From the NCBI GenBank assembly GCA_945876185.1, contig CAMCMZ010000040.1, forward strand, positions 1-34,824: a stretch of 34,824 nt of DNA, read 5' to 3'. The notes below the pieces were generated by a model. That model had not been told where the DNA came from and did no database searches. It was given only the letters and a program-made list of their open reading frames with translations. Shown here one piece after another: positions 1 through 7,526 of this stretch. Both the position numbers and the translations under genes were made by a program. The number at the start of each line of letters is the position of its first letter. The first letter of the stretch is position 1. The stretch is from Candidatus Kuenenia stuttgartensis (lineage in GTDB: Bacteria > Planctomycetota > UBA11346).

Positions 1-2294
1 AGGCCGACCTGCTGGCCCTCGATCGCCAGACGCACGGTCTCGGTGATGGCGGCGGTGGAGACGCCAGCCAGCGCCGCCTTCTCTTTGTCGACGATGAAGC
101 GCAACTTGGTCTGGGGCGACTCGATGTACCAGTCGAGGTCGACGACGCCGATAGCCTCGCGGAAGATGCGCTTCACCTCCTCGGCCAGGGCCAGGCGATC
201 CTTTTCGCTCGGGCCATAGACCTCGGTCACCAGGGTCTGCAGCACCGGTGGGCCGGGCGGAACCTCGGCCACGGTCACCCGGCCGCCAGCCTTGGCGGCG
301 ATCGCGGCGAGGCGTGGACGCAGGCGTTTGGCGATGTCGTGGGACTGGGCCGAGCGTTCGTGCGCGGGCCGCAGATTGACCTGGAGGTCGGCGACGTGGT
401 CACCAGCGCGGTTGAAGTAGTGACGGACCAGGCCGTTGAAGTTGAAGGGCGAGGCGGTGCCGACGTAGATCTGGTAGTTGGAGACTTCGGATTCGTCCTT
501 GAGCGAGTCCGCCATGGCGCGGGCCACCGCCGCCGTGTCCTCCAGGGCGGTGCCTTCGGGCATGTTCAGGACGACCTGGAACTCCGACTTGTTGTCGAAT
601 GGCAGCATCTTGACCTTCACCAGGCCGGCCGGCACCAGCAGCATCGCGGCCACCAGGGCGGCCGCAGTGCCGCCAAGAATGCCCCAGCGCCAGACGCCGG
701 AAGACAGCATGTGGTGCATGAGCCAGCGGTAGAAACGCGGGATGCGGCCTTCCGGTCGGTCGCCATGGTCATGGGCTGCGGGCTTCAGGATGCGTACCGC
801 CGCCCAGGGCGTGACGACGAAGGCGACCAGGAGCGAAAAGATCATCGCCGCGCTGGCGCCGACCGGGATCGGCCGCATGTACGGCCCCATCAGCCCGCCG
901 ACCATGGCCATGGGCAGGATGGCGGCGATCACCGCGATGGTGGCGAGGATGGTCGGGTTGCCGACCTCGGCGACGGCTTCCACGGCGATGGTCGCCAGAC
1001 TCTTGTCACGGCTGTCCTTCAGACCGACCCGGCGGTAGATGTTCTCAACCACGACGATGGCGTCATCGACCAGGATGCCGATCGAAAAAATCAGCGCAAA
1101 GAGCGTGATGCGATTGAGGGTGTAGCCCCACAGATACAGCACCAGCAGGGTCAGGGCGAGGGTCGCCGGGATGGCGATGGCGACGACCAGCGACGCACGC
1201 CAGCCGAGCAGGAAGAGGATGAGCAGCGAAACCGACAGCACCGCGATGCCCATGTGCAGCAGCAGTTCATTGGATTTTTCCGCCGAGGTCTCGCCGTAGT
1301 CGCGGGTGACGGTGATGGCGAGATCGGCGGGGATGGTGCGGCCCTTCAGGGCCTCGACCTCTTTCAGAACCGCATGGCTGACATCGATGGCGTTGGCGCC
1401 CGGGCGCTTGGCGATGGACAAGGTGACCGAGGGTTCCTCGCCGGCGCTGCTGCCGAAGAAGGTGTAGGTGGTCGGATCCGCGGTGCCGTCGCTGACCGTG
1501 GCCACGTCGCGCAGAAAGATCGGTCGGCCGGCGTTGGCCCCGATCACCACCGCCCCGACATCGCGGGCGTCATGCAGGAAATCGCCGGTTTCGACCAGGA
1601 CGGCCTGGTTGCCGTCAACGAGCCGACCGGCCTGGTCGGCGCGGTTGGCGGCCAGCAGCGAACCGGCCACATCCTGGGCCGCCAGGCCCCGCGAGGCCAA
1701 CTGCTGCGGATCGAGTTGGACCCGGATCTGGCGATGCGCGCCGCCGATCAGTTTCGTTTCCGACACTTGCGGTACGCGTTTCACCGCCGTTTCGACCTCG
1801 ACTGCGGCCCGGCGCAGGGTCAGGTGGTCATAGGTCCGGCTGTGCAGGGTCAGGGCCAGGATCGGCACATCGTCGATCGAGCGCGGCTTGATCAGCGGCG
1901 GGGTCACGCCGGCGGGGATGCGGTCGTAGTTGGCTTGCAGCTTCTGGTTGAGCATCACCAGGCTTTTTTCGACATCCTCACCGACCTTGAAGCGCACGAT
2001 GGTCATGGCCTTCCCGGCCATGGCGGTCGAATAGACGTATTCGACGCCCTGGATCTCCCACAGCAATTGCTCCATCGGTCGGACGACGCGCTCTTCGACT
2101 TCCTTGGCCGAGGCGCCGGGCATGCCGACCATCACGTCGACCATCGGCACCTTGATCTGCGGTTCCTCTTCGCGCGGCAGCAACAAAACCGCCATCGCGC
2201 CGAGCAGGATGCTGGCGATGACCAGCAACGGGGTCAGCTTGGAATTAACGAAGGATTGGGCGATGCCGCCAGAAGGGCCGAGGTGCTGCTGCAT
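1..2294 (-). CDS. RND efflux permease, HAE type (C-terminus cut by window edge)
   Basis: Inner-membrane proton-driven pump of a tripartite efflux system. Translation of the complement from ATG at 2294 gives about 764 residues with no stop before position 1, so the C-terminal quarter to third is outside the window. The N-terminus (GGIAQSFVNSKLTPLLVIAS) has the usual first membrane helix, followed by REEEPQI and by PGASAKEVEERVVRPMEQLL, typical of AcrB-like permeases. The helix-4 motif GILVDDAIVVVEN places two Asp residues at about 410 and 411, matching the proton-relay pair D407/D408 of AcrB. Metal-type (CusA) permeases usually lack this pair, so an organic or amphiphilic substrate is more likely than a metal cation. 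It is the last visible gene of the efflux operon, 31 bp after the adaptor. No strong ribosome binding site is seen at the start. Substrate unknown. Confidence 0.93.
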   Translation of the reverse strand, partial: MQQHLGPSGGIAQSFVNSKLTPLLVIASILLGAMAVLLLPREEEPQIKVPMVDVMVGMPGASAKEVEERVVRPMEQLLWEIQGVEYVYSTAMAGKAMTIVRFKVGEDVEKSLVMLNQKLQANYDRIPAGVTPPLIKPRSIDDVPILALTLHSRTYDHLTLRRAAVEVETAVKRVPQVSETKLIGGAHRQIRVQLDPQQLASRGLAAQDVAGSLLAANRADQAGRLVDGNQAVLVETGDFLHDARDVGAVVIGANAGRPIFLRDVATVSDGTADPTTYTFFGSSAGEEPSVTLSIAKRPGANAIDVSHAVLKEVEALKGRTIPADLAITVTRDYGETSAEKSNELLLHMGIAVLSVSLLILFLLGWRASLVVAIAIPATLALTLLVLYLWGYTLNRITLFALIFSIGILVDDAIVVVENIYRRVGLKDSRDKSLATIAVEAVAEVGNPTILATIAVIAAILPMAMVGGLMGPYMRPIPVGASAAMIFSLLVAFVVTPWAAVRILKPAAHDHGDRPEGRIPRFYRWLMHHMLSSGVWRWGILGGTAAALVAAMLLVPAGLVKVKMLPFDNKSEFQVVLNMPEGTALEDTAAVARAMADSLKDESEVSNYQIYVGTASPFNFNGLVRHYFNRAGDHVADLQVNLRPAHERSAQSHDIAKRLRPRLAAIAAKAGGRVTVAEVPPGPPVLQTLVTEVYGPSEKDRLALAEEVKRIFREAIGVVDLDWYIESPQTKLRFIVDKEKAALAGVSTAAITETVRLAIEGQQVG

Positions 2295-2325
2295 GGTGGG
2301 CTCGTGCGTGGGTTGCTGGATCGGT

Positions 2326-3348
2326 TCAGCGGGCGGTGACGGGCTGAGCGTCACTGAGACTTTCAGCGCCATCGACGACCACCATCTCGCCGGTCTTCAG
2401 GCCGGCGCGGATGGCGGTTCGCGCCCCATCGGTGCCGCCGAGGCGGACCAGACGCAGGAGCGCTTTGCCGTCCTGGACCACGAACACGGCATCAAGCTGA
2501 CCGCGCTGGACAACGGCGGTGGCGGGCACGCTCAAGAGCGAACCTCCAGCCACGGGGATGGTGACGCGGCCGAACTGGCCGGAACGTAGACCCTTGGCAT
2601 CGGTCGGCAGGGCCAGCTTGGCCAGCACGGTGCGGCTCACCGGATCGGCTGCCGGGGTCACCTCGACGACCGCCGCTTCCTGGTCGATCGCCGCCGCGCC
2701 GATCTGGACCCGGAGTTTGGTCCCGATCACGAACTTGGCTGCCAGTGATTCCGGGATCTCGACCTCCAGGCGTAGCGAAGCCGGATCCTCCAGCTCGATC
2801 ACCGGCCTGCCGGGCGAGAGCAGATCGCCGACCTCGGCGAACTTGCGCACCACCACGCCGGCAAAGGGTGCGGTGATGCGGGTGTAGCCGACCATGATCT
2901 CGGCCTCGGCGGCGGCGGCGGCGGATCCAGCAGCCCGGGCCTGGGCACCGTCGAACTCGGACTTGGTCAGGGCCTGCTTTTCGACCAGCAGTTTGGCGCG
3001 CTCGAAGTCGGCAGCGGCTTGGGCGGCGACTGCCTTGGCCTGATCGCGCTTGGCGGCGATTTCCAGGGCATCGAGTTGCACCAGCACGGTGCCGGCGGTC
3101 ACAGCGGTTCCCGGCGTCGCATTGATGCGACCGACCACGCCGGGAACCCGGGCCATGAGGGTCGCAGCCGAGGCTGCCTTCACCGTTCCCGGCAGGATCT
3201 CGACCGAGCCATGCTCCTGCAGGGTTGCTGCGACCGTGAGGACGCTGGCGGGCGGCAAGGGCTTGGCGGCGCTGGCGTGGGGTTCGCTGCCGCAACCAGC
3301 AAGGATGAGCAGCGTCGTCGTGGCGGTAAGAAACAGGGTGGTCTTCAT
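2326..3348 (-). CDS. RND efflux periplasmic adaptor lipoprotein (MFP/HlyD family)
   Basis: Membrane fusion protein joining the RND permease to the outer membrane channel. The 340-residue product starts with a lipoprotein signal peptide ending in the lipobox LAGC (residues about 16-19), so it is probably anchored by a lipid at Cys19. The barrel-sandwich (lipoyl-like) halves flank a short alpha hairpin rich in Ala/Lys/Glu (about 80-140), followed by a beta-barrel region with ITAPFAGVV and the EVGDLLSPGRPV turn typical of adaptors. The start at 3348 is supported by AGGA seven bases upstream. It lies 22 bp downstream of the outer membrane factor gene and 31 bp upstream of the permease gene, in the same direction, so the three form one operon. 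Confidence 0.93.
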   Translation of the reverse strand: MKTTLFLTATTTLLILAGCGSEPHASAAKPLPPASVLTVAATLQEHGSVEILPGTVKAASAATLMARVPGVVGRINATPGTAVTAGTVLVQLDALEIAAKRDQAKAVAAQAAADFERAKLLVEKQALTKSEFDGAQARAAGSAAAAAEAEIMVGYTRITAPFAGVVVRKFAEVGDLLSPGRPVIELEDPASLRLEVEIPESLAAKFVIGTKLRVQIGAAAIDQEAAVVEVTPAADPVSRTVLAKLALPTDAKGLRSGQFGRVTIPVAGGSLLSVPATAVVQRGQLDAVFVVQDGKALLRLVRLGGTDGARTAIRAGLKTGEMVVVDGAESLSDAQPVTAR

Positions 3349-3370
3349 GGCGTGATCCTAACGGGATAGT

Positions 3371-4675
3371 TCAAGGAAGAATAGGCAGGCCGAATTGCCA
3401 GCGCAGTTCAGCGATCGTCATGCGTAGCCCGGCCTGGGCATCGGCGACGGCAGCACGGGCCTGGGCCAGCACGGCCTCGGCGGCGGTCAGGTCAGATGCG
3501 GTCGCGGCGCCGGCGGTAAAGCGTTCGGCCTGCAGGCGTTCCGCTTCGTCGGCAGCAGCGTGCTGAGCCGTGGCGGCGGCCAACTGCTCGGTGATGGTGG
3601 CGTAGCGGGTGCGGGCGGCGGTCCGGCCCTGCCTGACCTGCAAGGTGGCTTGGCGCAGTTCGGCCTGGGCACTGCGACGTCTGGCCTCTGCCGCCGCGAC
3701 GCCTGCCTCAATGCCGCCGCCAGAGAACAAGGTCCACTCCACCCCCAGGCCGACGTGCCAGCTCTGCCCTTCGCCTTCCTGCCTGAATCCCCGGTCATAG
3801 CCGTAACCGCCAAAGGCTCCCAGCCGGGGCAGATGCTGGGCGCGGGCCTGGTCGACGCCGGCCTCGGCCGCAGATGCTTGGGCGCGGGCAGCCATCAGTT
3901 CCGGCCGTTCGCCCATGGATTCAGCGGTCGGGGCGGGAACTTCCGGCATGGCATCGACCGCGATGATGCTGCCTTCGCGGCCCAACGCTGCGGCCAGGGC
4001 CTGACCGGCGAGATCCAGGCCGCCGTTGGCTGCCGCCATCTGGCTGCGGGCACCGGCCTGCATGGCTTCCAATCCCAGCAGATCCGCCTTGGAGAGATTG
4101 CCGGTCTGATGGCGGGTGCGGGCCGTGGCCAGGTTGACCTCGCTGGCGCGCAGGGTCGCGGTCGCAGCGAGGACATGGGCCTTGGCCTGATGGACACTGA
4201 TGAAGGCCTGCACCGTGGTCAGGGTCAGCGCATTGCGGGCCGCATCCTGGGTCGATCTGGCGGCGGCGGCGCCATGTTGCGCCGCCACGCGCCCCGACCA
4301 AGTGCCCGGCGTGTAGAGCGGCACCTGGATGGTGGCACCGATGTTTAGGTTATCGATCGTCGGCGGCTCGTTGGCATTGATCGACGGGCTGTAGGCCCCG
4401 TGGTTGATCAGTCCCATGAAGGCCATCGCCGGCTGGTTGGTGACGGTGTAGCTCGACCCCAGCGACAGACGCGGGAGCAGAGCCGCGTTCGCCTGGCGCA
4501 GCTTGGCTTGCGCCTCCGTCAACCGGGCCAGGGCGAGGTCCGCATTGGGATGCTCGCGCTGGCTCGCCTCCACGGCCGCCGCCAGGGTCAGCGGTGGCGG
4601 TACCGCGTCACCGGCCATGGCGGAACCAGCAGTGCCGGCGAGCAGGATCAGGGTCAGGCTACGGAACGAGGACAT
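3371..4675 (-). CDS. TolC-family outer membrane efflux protein
   Basis: Outer membrane channel of the tripartite pump. The 434-residue product has a cleavable signal peptide (LTLILLAGTAGSAMA, about residues 8-22) and two OEP repeats of long, Ala/Gln/Arg-rich amphipathic helices, each preceded by a short beta segment (SLGSSYTVT near 70; LGAFGGYGYDRGF in the second half). Length fits the TolC/OprM family. GGAG five bases before ATG at 4675 supports the start. The gene sits between the DUF2892 gene (26 bp upstream) and the adaptor (22 bp downstream). Family assignment is firm; which substrate is exported cannot be told from this protein. Confidence 0.92.
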   Translation of the reverse strand: MSSFRSLTLILLAGTAGSAMAGDAVPPPLTLAAAVEASQREHPNADLALARLTEAQAKLRQANAALLPRLSLGSSYTVTNQPAMAFMGLINHGAYSPSINANEPPTIDNLNIGATIQVPLYTPGTWSGRVAAQHGAAAARSTQDAARNALTLTTVQAFISVHQAKAHVLAATATLRASEVNLATARTRHQTGNLSKADLLGLEAMQAGARSQMAAANGGLDLAGQALAAALGREGSIIAVDAMPEVPAPTAESMGERPELMAARAQASAAEAGVDQARAQHLPRLGAFGGYGYDRGFRQEGEGQSWHVGLGVEWTLFSGGGIEAGVAAAEARRRSAQAELRQATLQVRQGRTAARTRYATITEQLAAATAQHAAADEAERLQAERFTAGAATASDLTAAEAVLAQARAAVADAQAGLRMTIAELRWQFGLPILP

Positions 4676-4701
4676 GGCGACTCCAGCGGCACGGTGGTTG
4701 G

Positions 4702-4914
4702 TCAGGAGCGAGAGCAGGAACCACTGCCCTCACCCAGGCCCAATTTGCGGAAGAGCCATTCCGGTGGGCAGAAGCCAGTGAACGACGACTGGATCAGGTT
4801 GGCCCCGATGAAGACGGTGAACCAGATGAAGTTGGGATGCACCCAGTGGGTCAAGGCCAGACTGAGCAGGACCATGATCCCGGCGAGGAGGCGGATGGCG
4901 CGTTCGATGGTCAT
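4702..4914 (-). CDS. DUF2892 (YgaP-like) small membrane protein
   Basis: First gene of the efflux operon, 70 residues. The start at 4914 is chosen over an upstream in-frame extension to 5019 because GGAG lies six bases upstream and the product then begins MTIERAIRLLAG, the usual start of DUF2892 proteins. Two hydrophobic segments (about 8-22 and 28-42) are followed by the family signature SSFTGFCP and a short basic tail ending GLGEGSGSCSRS. This domain is often fused to rhodanese (as in YgaP) or encoded next to rhodanese and thioredoxin genes. Here a rhodanese-thioredoxin fusion is transcribed divergently from the other side of the 298-bp intergenic region, which supports a functional link between the efflux operon and the thiol-redox genes. 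Exact role unknown. Confidence 0.88.
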   Translation of the reverse strand: MTIERAIRLLAGIMVLLSLALTHWVHPNFIWFTVFIGANLIQSSFTGFCPPEWLFRKLGLGEGSGSCSRS

Positions 4915-5212
4915 GTGGAACTCCAGGTTGTAGGTTCTCTGCGCTAGGTGCTCTGCCTGCAACATGCACGATATGTGCCAGAAAGGTTCTAACGTATAAG
5001 TAGTTATACCCATAGGCATTATGATTCAGGCGCCAGGTATGTGCAACGCAGACTGACGCATGATGGATACACGAGACATGCATCACGTTTCAATTTTGCA
5101 TCATTGGCTGCGGAGCTGCATCAGGTCATCACCCCACTGACAAGCACTTACGTCCCGAGCAGCATTGGCACGTTCAGTGCCATAGCCATGGCATCACCAC
5201 CTGGAGTCCGTC
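4915..5212. promoter_or_regulatory. Divergent, relatively AT-rich promoter region between efflux and thioredoxin operons
   Basis: This 298-bp gap separates the minus-strand efflux operon from the plus-strand thioredoxin operon and must hold promoters for both. The middle (about 4960-5110) is clearly richer in A and T than its surroundings. It contains a perfect 16-bp palindrome at 4994-5009 (listed separately) and small hairpins near the thioredoxin start, such as GGCAC-GTTCA-GTGCC around 5168-5182 and GCCAT-AGCC-ATGGC around 5179-5192. A GGAG motif six bases before ATG 5213 is the thioredoxin ribosome binding site. No protein-coding signal was seen in the gap. Confidence 0.6.
4994..5009. promoter_or_regulatory. 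Palindromic candidate operator GTATAA-GTAG-TTATAC
   Basis: A perfect inverted repeat with six-base arms and a four-base spacer lies about 80 bp upstream of the DUF2892 start and 204 bp upstream of the thioredoxin start. Its sequence differs from the ArsR-adjacent palindrome at 7539-7564, so if it is an operator it would bind another regulator. The arms contain TATAA-like hexamers that could also serve as -10 elements on either strand. Regulatory role is inference from position and symmetry. Confidence 0.45.
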
Positions 5213-5533
5213 ATGCTCGATTTCAACCGCGACGTCATCGAAGCCAGTCACCGCCAGCCGGTCCTGGTCGACTTCTACGCCACCTGGTGTGGTCCCTGCA
5301 AGATGCTCGGACCCGTGCTGGATGAAGTGATCAAAGGTGCCGCCGGGCCGCTCAAGCTGGTGAAGGTGAACACCGACGAACACCAGGATCTGGCCGTGAA
5401 CGCTGGCGTCTCTGGTATCCCGGACGTGCGCCTGTTCGTCAGCGGCAAGCAGGTTGGCGGCTTCACCGGCTTCCGTCCCAGGCCGGCGGTTGAGCAGTTC
5501 ATCAAAGACAACCTCGTTGCGAAGAAGGAGTGA
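5213..5533 (+). CDS. Thioredoxin
   Basis: Cytoplasmic thiol-disulfide oxidoreductase of 106 residues, the normal length for thioredoxin. The active site WCGPC is at residues 25-29, in the standard context VLVDFYATWCGPCKMLGPVL. The cis-proline loop reads GIPDVRLF (usually GIPTxxLF), and the C-terminal helix RPAVEQFIKDNL is present. GGAG six bases before ATG 5213 supports the start. The stop overlaps the ribosome binding site of the rhodanese-thioredoxin fusion three bases downstream, so the two are co-translated. A 5'-truncated near-identical copy lies at 8441-8752. Placement beside ArsR, DGC and rhodanese genes suggests a dedicated reductase for this locus rather than the housekeeping thioredoxin; this is inference. 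Confidence 0.95.
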   Translation: MLDFNRDVIEASHRQPVLVDFYATWCGPCKMLGPVLDEVIKGAAGPLKLVKVNTDEHQDLAVNAGVSGIPDVRLFVSGKQVGGFTGFRPRPAVEQFIKDNLVAKKE

Positions 5534-5536
5534 ACC

Positions 5537-6379
5537 ATGGCTATCTCCAGCATCACCCCTGCCGAAGTGAACGCGCGCATCGCTCGCGGCGAACCGGTTG
5601 ATCTCATCGACGTCCGTACCGGGATGGAGTGGAACGGTGGTCACGCCGTCGGGGCACGTCATGTGCCGCTGAGCCAGCTTGATCCAGCCGCCATCGTCCG
5701 AGAGCGGGTCGGCAAGCCGGATGATCCGATCTACGTGATCTGCGCCTCAGGCGGGCGCTCCGCGTCGGCCTGCGAGGCGTTCCACCGCGCCGGTTTCACC
5801 CAAGCCGTCAACGTCGAGGGCGGCACCAGCGCGTGGAAACGGGCCGGCCTGCCGATGGAGCGCAACCCGAAGGCCGTCTCCATGAGCCTGGTCATGGAGG
5901 TGGCCATGCTGGGATTGGTCGTCGGTGCTGTGCTGTTCCTGATGCCCTGCTCGCCGATCAGTGTCTGGGGCGCGGCCTACTGCCCAACCTCGTCAGTCGC
6001 TCAGCCGACAGCCGCCACCCCACCCGGGACGGCTCCGCTAGTTGCTCCGCTAGATGCAGCCGCTGGCTTGGATTTCGATCGCGATGTCATCGCAGCGAGC
6101 GCGACGGTTCCGGTCCTGGTCGATTTCAGCGCGACCTGGTGCGGACCATGCAAACTCCTTGCCCCCGAGCTTGAGGCCTTGGCCAAGCAGCGTGGTGATC
6201 GCTTGCGGGTCGTGCAGATCGATGTTGACCAGCATGGTCCGATCGCCCAATCCCACGGTGTTTCAGCCGTTCCCGATGTCCGCCTTTGGATGGGCGGCAA
6301 AGAAGTCGCCAGTTTCGTCGGCTTCCGTTCGCAGACGGCCATTGCCACCTGGATCGACCAGGCGACGGCCACCAAGTGA
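5537..6379 (+). CDS. Rhodanese - transmembrane - thioredoxin fusion protein
   Basis: A 280-residue three-part protein. Residues 1-110 form a rhodanese domain (VDLIDVRTGMEWNGGHAVGA; active-site loop starting at Cys69 in VICASGGRS). Residues about 118-137 are one membrane helix, followed by a short segment PCSPISVWGAAYC and a Pro/Ala linker (about 150-175). Residues about 176-280 are a complete thioredoxin domain with WCGPC at 201-205 and cis-Pro at 246 (AVPDVRLW). If the helix is a simple anchor, the two catalytic domains lie on opposite sides of the membrane; topology cannot be settled from sequence alone. AAGGAG overlapping the upstream thioredoxin stop is a strong ribosome binding site. Rhodaneses move sulfane sulfur and thioredoxins reduce the resulting persulfides, so a sulfur-relay or thiol-stress role is plausible. 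The PCSPxxVW motif recurs in the small protein at 6595-6741. Confidence 0.9.
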   Translation: MAISSITPAEVNARIARGEPVDLIDVRTGMEWNGGHAVGARHVPLSQLDPAAIVRERVGKPDDPIYVICASGGRSASACEAFHRAGFTQAVNVEGGTSAWKRAGLPMERNPKAVSMSLVMEVAMLGLVVGAVLFLMPCSPISVWGAAYCPTSSVAQPTAATPPGTAPLVAPLDAAAGLDFDRDVIAASATVPVLVDFSATWCGPCKLLAPELEALAKQRGDRLRVVQIDVDQHGPIAQSHGVSAVPDVRLWMGGKEVASFVGFRSQTAIATWIDQATATK

Positions 6380-6383
6380 TCCT

Positions 6384-6486
6384 AAAAATCGCAATTGCAC
6401 CCCAGCTGCGGCGTTGGTCGTCGGTCATTTGGCGCTGCCAAACTCCCTCCTCCCGGCCTTGCATCTGGGGTACACTTGCGATTTTT
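6384..6486. repeat. 103-bp palindromic (MITE-like) element, copy A
   Basis: The element begins four bases after the rhodanese-thioredoxin stop codon. Its outer 22 bases (AAAAATCGCAA...ACCCCAG at 6384-6405 and CTGGGG...TTGCGATTTTT at 6465-6486) are inverted repeats matching at 20 of 22 positions. The centre carries a perfect hairpin, TTTGGC-GCT-GCCAAA (6428-6442). A second copy, inverted, is at 34737-34824. Because the stem ends in a T run on the plus strand, it may act as a transcription terminator for the thioredoxin operon. No transposase or clear target-site duplication is visible, so mobility is inferred only from the terminal inverted repeats and the second copy. Confidence 0.75.
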
Positions 6487-6594
6487 CCGACGAATCTTGC
6501 TGGGGATTGTCCGAATGCGGGGGTCATCCGTGAACCTGGTCATGCCCTAAACGGCTGATTCGCTTATCACCCTACGAGTGAAGGAATACGAACC

Positions 6595-6741
6595 ATGCTG
6601 ACCGACCTCCTGCTCATCCTCGGCTTCATCGCCGCCTGGCTGTTCCTCTCACCCTGTTCGCCCTGGACGGTGTGGAGGAACAGTTCCTGCGCCTGGAAGC
6701 CGAAGACACCAAAACCCGACCACGACCAGCCCAAGCCCTGA
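6595..6741 (+). CDS. 48-residue single-span membrane protein with PCSPxxVW motif
   Basis: Small open frame starting ATG 6595 with an AAGGA ribosome binding site nine bases upstream. The product has a hydrophobic helix (LLLILGFIAAWLFL, residues 5-18), then SPCSPWTVWRNSSCAW and a hydrophilic, Lys/Pro/Asp-rich tail. The stretch FLSPCSPWTVW closely matches FLMPCSPISVW after the membrane helix of the rhodanese-thioredoxin fusion about 650 bp upstream, including a further Cys a few residues later (SSC versus AYC). This shared helix-plus-PCSP-plus-Cys layout argues that the frame is real. Function unknown; a small redox-active or metal-binding membrane partner of the thioredoxin fusion is an inference. 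Confidence 0.6.
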   Translation: MLTDLLLILGFIAAWLFLSPCSPWTVWRNSSCAWKPKTPKPDHDQPKP

Positions 6742-6751
6742 GGATCCCTGC

Positions 6752-6823
6752 ATGCCCACGCGCATCATCGTCGGCAACGCGATTGCCAGCGGCACGAAGG
6801 CGCGCACCGAGGCAGTCGCCTGA
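6752..6823 (+). CDS. Possible 23-residue peptide
   Basis: A very short frame (MPTRIIVGNAIASGTKARTEAV and one more Ala) follows the PCSP membrane peptide by ten bases, with AGGA seven bases before its ATG. It ends four bases before the convergent methyltransferase stop codon. The ribosome binding site is good, but the frame is too short to judge and resembles no family I recognise. It may be a remnant of a longer gene or chance. Confidence 0.22.
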   Translation: MPTRIIVGNAIASGTKARTEAVA

Positions 6824-6826
6824 GCG

Positions 6827-7438
6827 TTACGCCGGTTTGCGTGCGATCGCCAGGAAGATGGGGTATTCCCGGTTGCTTGGTGGTTTCCGCATGACATGGA
6901 CTCGCTGCTGGGAAGCCGGCACCAGCCCGGCGCAGCGCATGCGGTCAAGAAACGCCACTGGATCGAATCCGTTATGCGGTACGGCTTCAGCGTGAAAGCT
7001 GCCGTCCTCGGTTTCCAGGTCGGCAATGGCCAGCCAGCCGCCAGGAACCAGGCTTCCAGCGATCGCATGCAGCATCGGATCGATCTGGTCGATGTGGTGG
7101 AACGCCATGGCGCTGACCACCACATCGACGCTGGACCCCGGGAGAGGATCCTCGACGAGGTTGCGGACCTCGGCCGCGACACCAGTCAACTTTGCCGCCG
7201 CTGCCTTCGCCTTGAATCGGGCGACCATCTCCACGGACAGATCGACGCCAAGCACGGATCCGGTGATGCTGGCGAGTGGCAAACCGACCAGACCCGTGCC
7301 GCAGCCAACATCCATGAGACGATGACCTGGAGCCAGCGGGATCTGCTGCGTAATGGCGGCCACAACGTCCATCGCCATCGCCCGACGACGCGGCTCCTCA
7401 TCCCAGGTGGCGGCTTTGGCATCGAAGGTGGTGGACAT
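6827..7438 (-). CDS. Class I SAM-dependent methyltransferase
   Basis: Rossmann-fold methyltransferase. With the start at 7438 it has 203 residues: FDAKAATWDEEPRR near the N-terminus, SAM-binding motif I DVGCGTG at 43-49, an acidic end of strand 2 (VLGVDLS), and MAFHHI around 111-116 ending the core. It has only two cysteines (about 46 and 169) and lacks the conserved Cys set of arsenite methyltransferase ArsM, so arsenic methylation is not supported. The start is uncertain: ATG codons at 7450 and 7537 are in frame, no strong ribosome binding site distinguishes them, and 7537 would abut the operator. It is divergent from arsR with a palindromic operator between them, so it is probably controlled by that repressor. 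Substrate unknown; a small metabolite or metalloid species is possible. Confidence 0.85.
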   Translation of the reverse strand: MSTTFDAKAATWDEEPRRRAMAMDVVAAITQQIPLAPGHRLMDVGCGTGLVGLPLASITGSVLGVDLSVEMVARFKAKAAAAKLTGVAAEVRNLVEDPLPGSSVDVVVSAMAFHHIDQIDPMLHAIAGSLVPGGWLAIADLETEDGSFHAEAVPHNGFDPVAFLDRMRCAGLVPASQQRVHVMRKPPSNREYPIFLAIARKPA

Positions 7439-7526
7439 GTCGCTCAGCATCAGAGGCGGCGCAACCATCCAAGTGCAGTCCTCATGATGGACCTCACCGG
7501 CACCCGACGGCACCCGAAACCCGGAC

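Noticed and set aside
339-2339. Long plus-strand open frame of 666 codons
   Set aside because: Its product is low-complexity (Gly/Asp/Arg/His/Gln-rich) with no fold signature, and the opposite strand encodes a clear RND permease in phase with GC-rich third positions.
3560-4348. Plus-strand frame of 262 codons opposite the TolC-like gene
   Set aside because: Antisense shadow in GC-rich DNA; no signal peptide, domain or ribosome binding site, while the minus strand has a full outer membrane factor.
6286-6558. Frame of 90 codons running through the palindromic element
   Set aside because: It overlaps the rhodanese-thioredoxin gene and the repeat; the resemblance to a frame at 34569-34808 comes from the shared DNA repeat, not from a protein.
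6827-7438. Arsenite methyltransferase ArsM, suggested by the adjacent arsR
   Set aside because: The conserved cysteines needed for arsenite binding are missing; only a general class I SAM methyltransferase can be supported.
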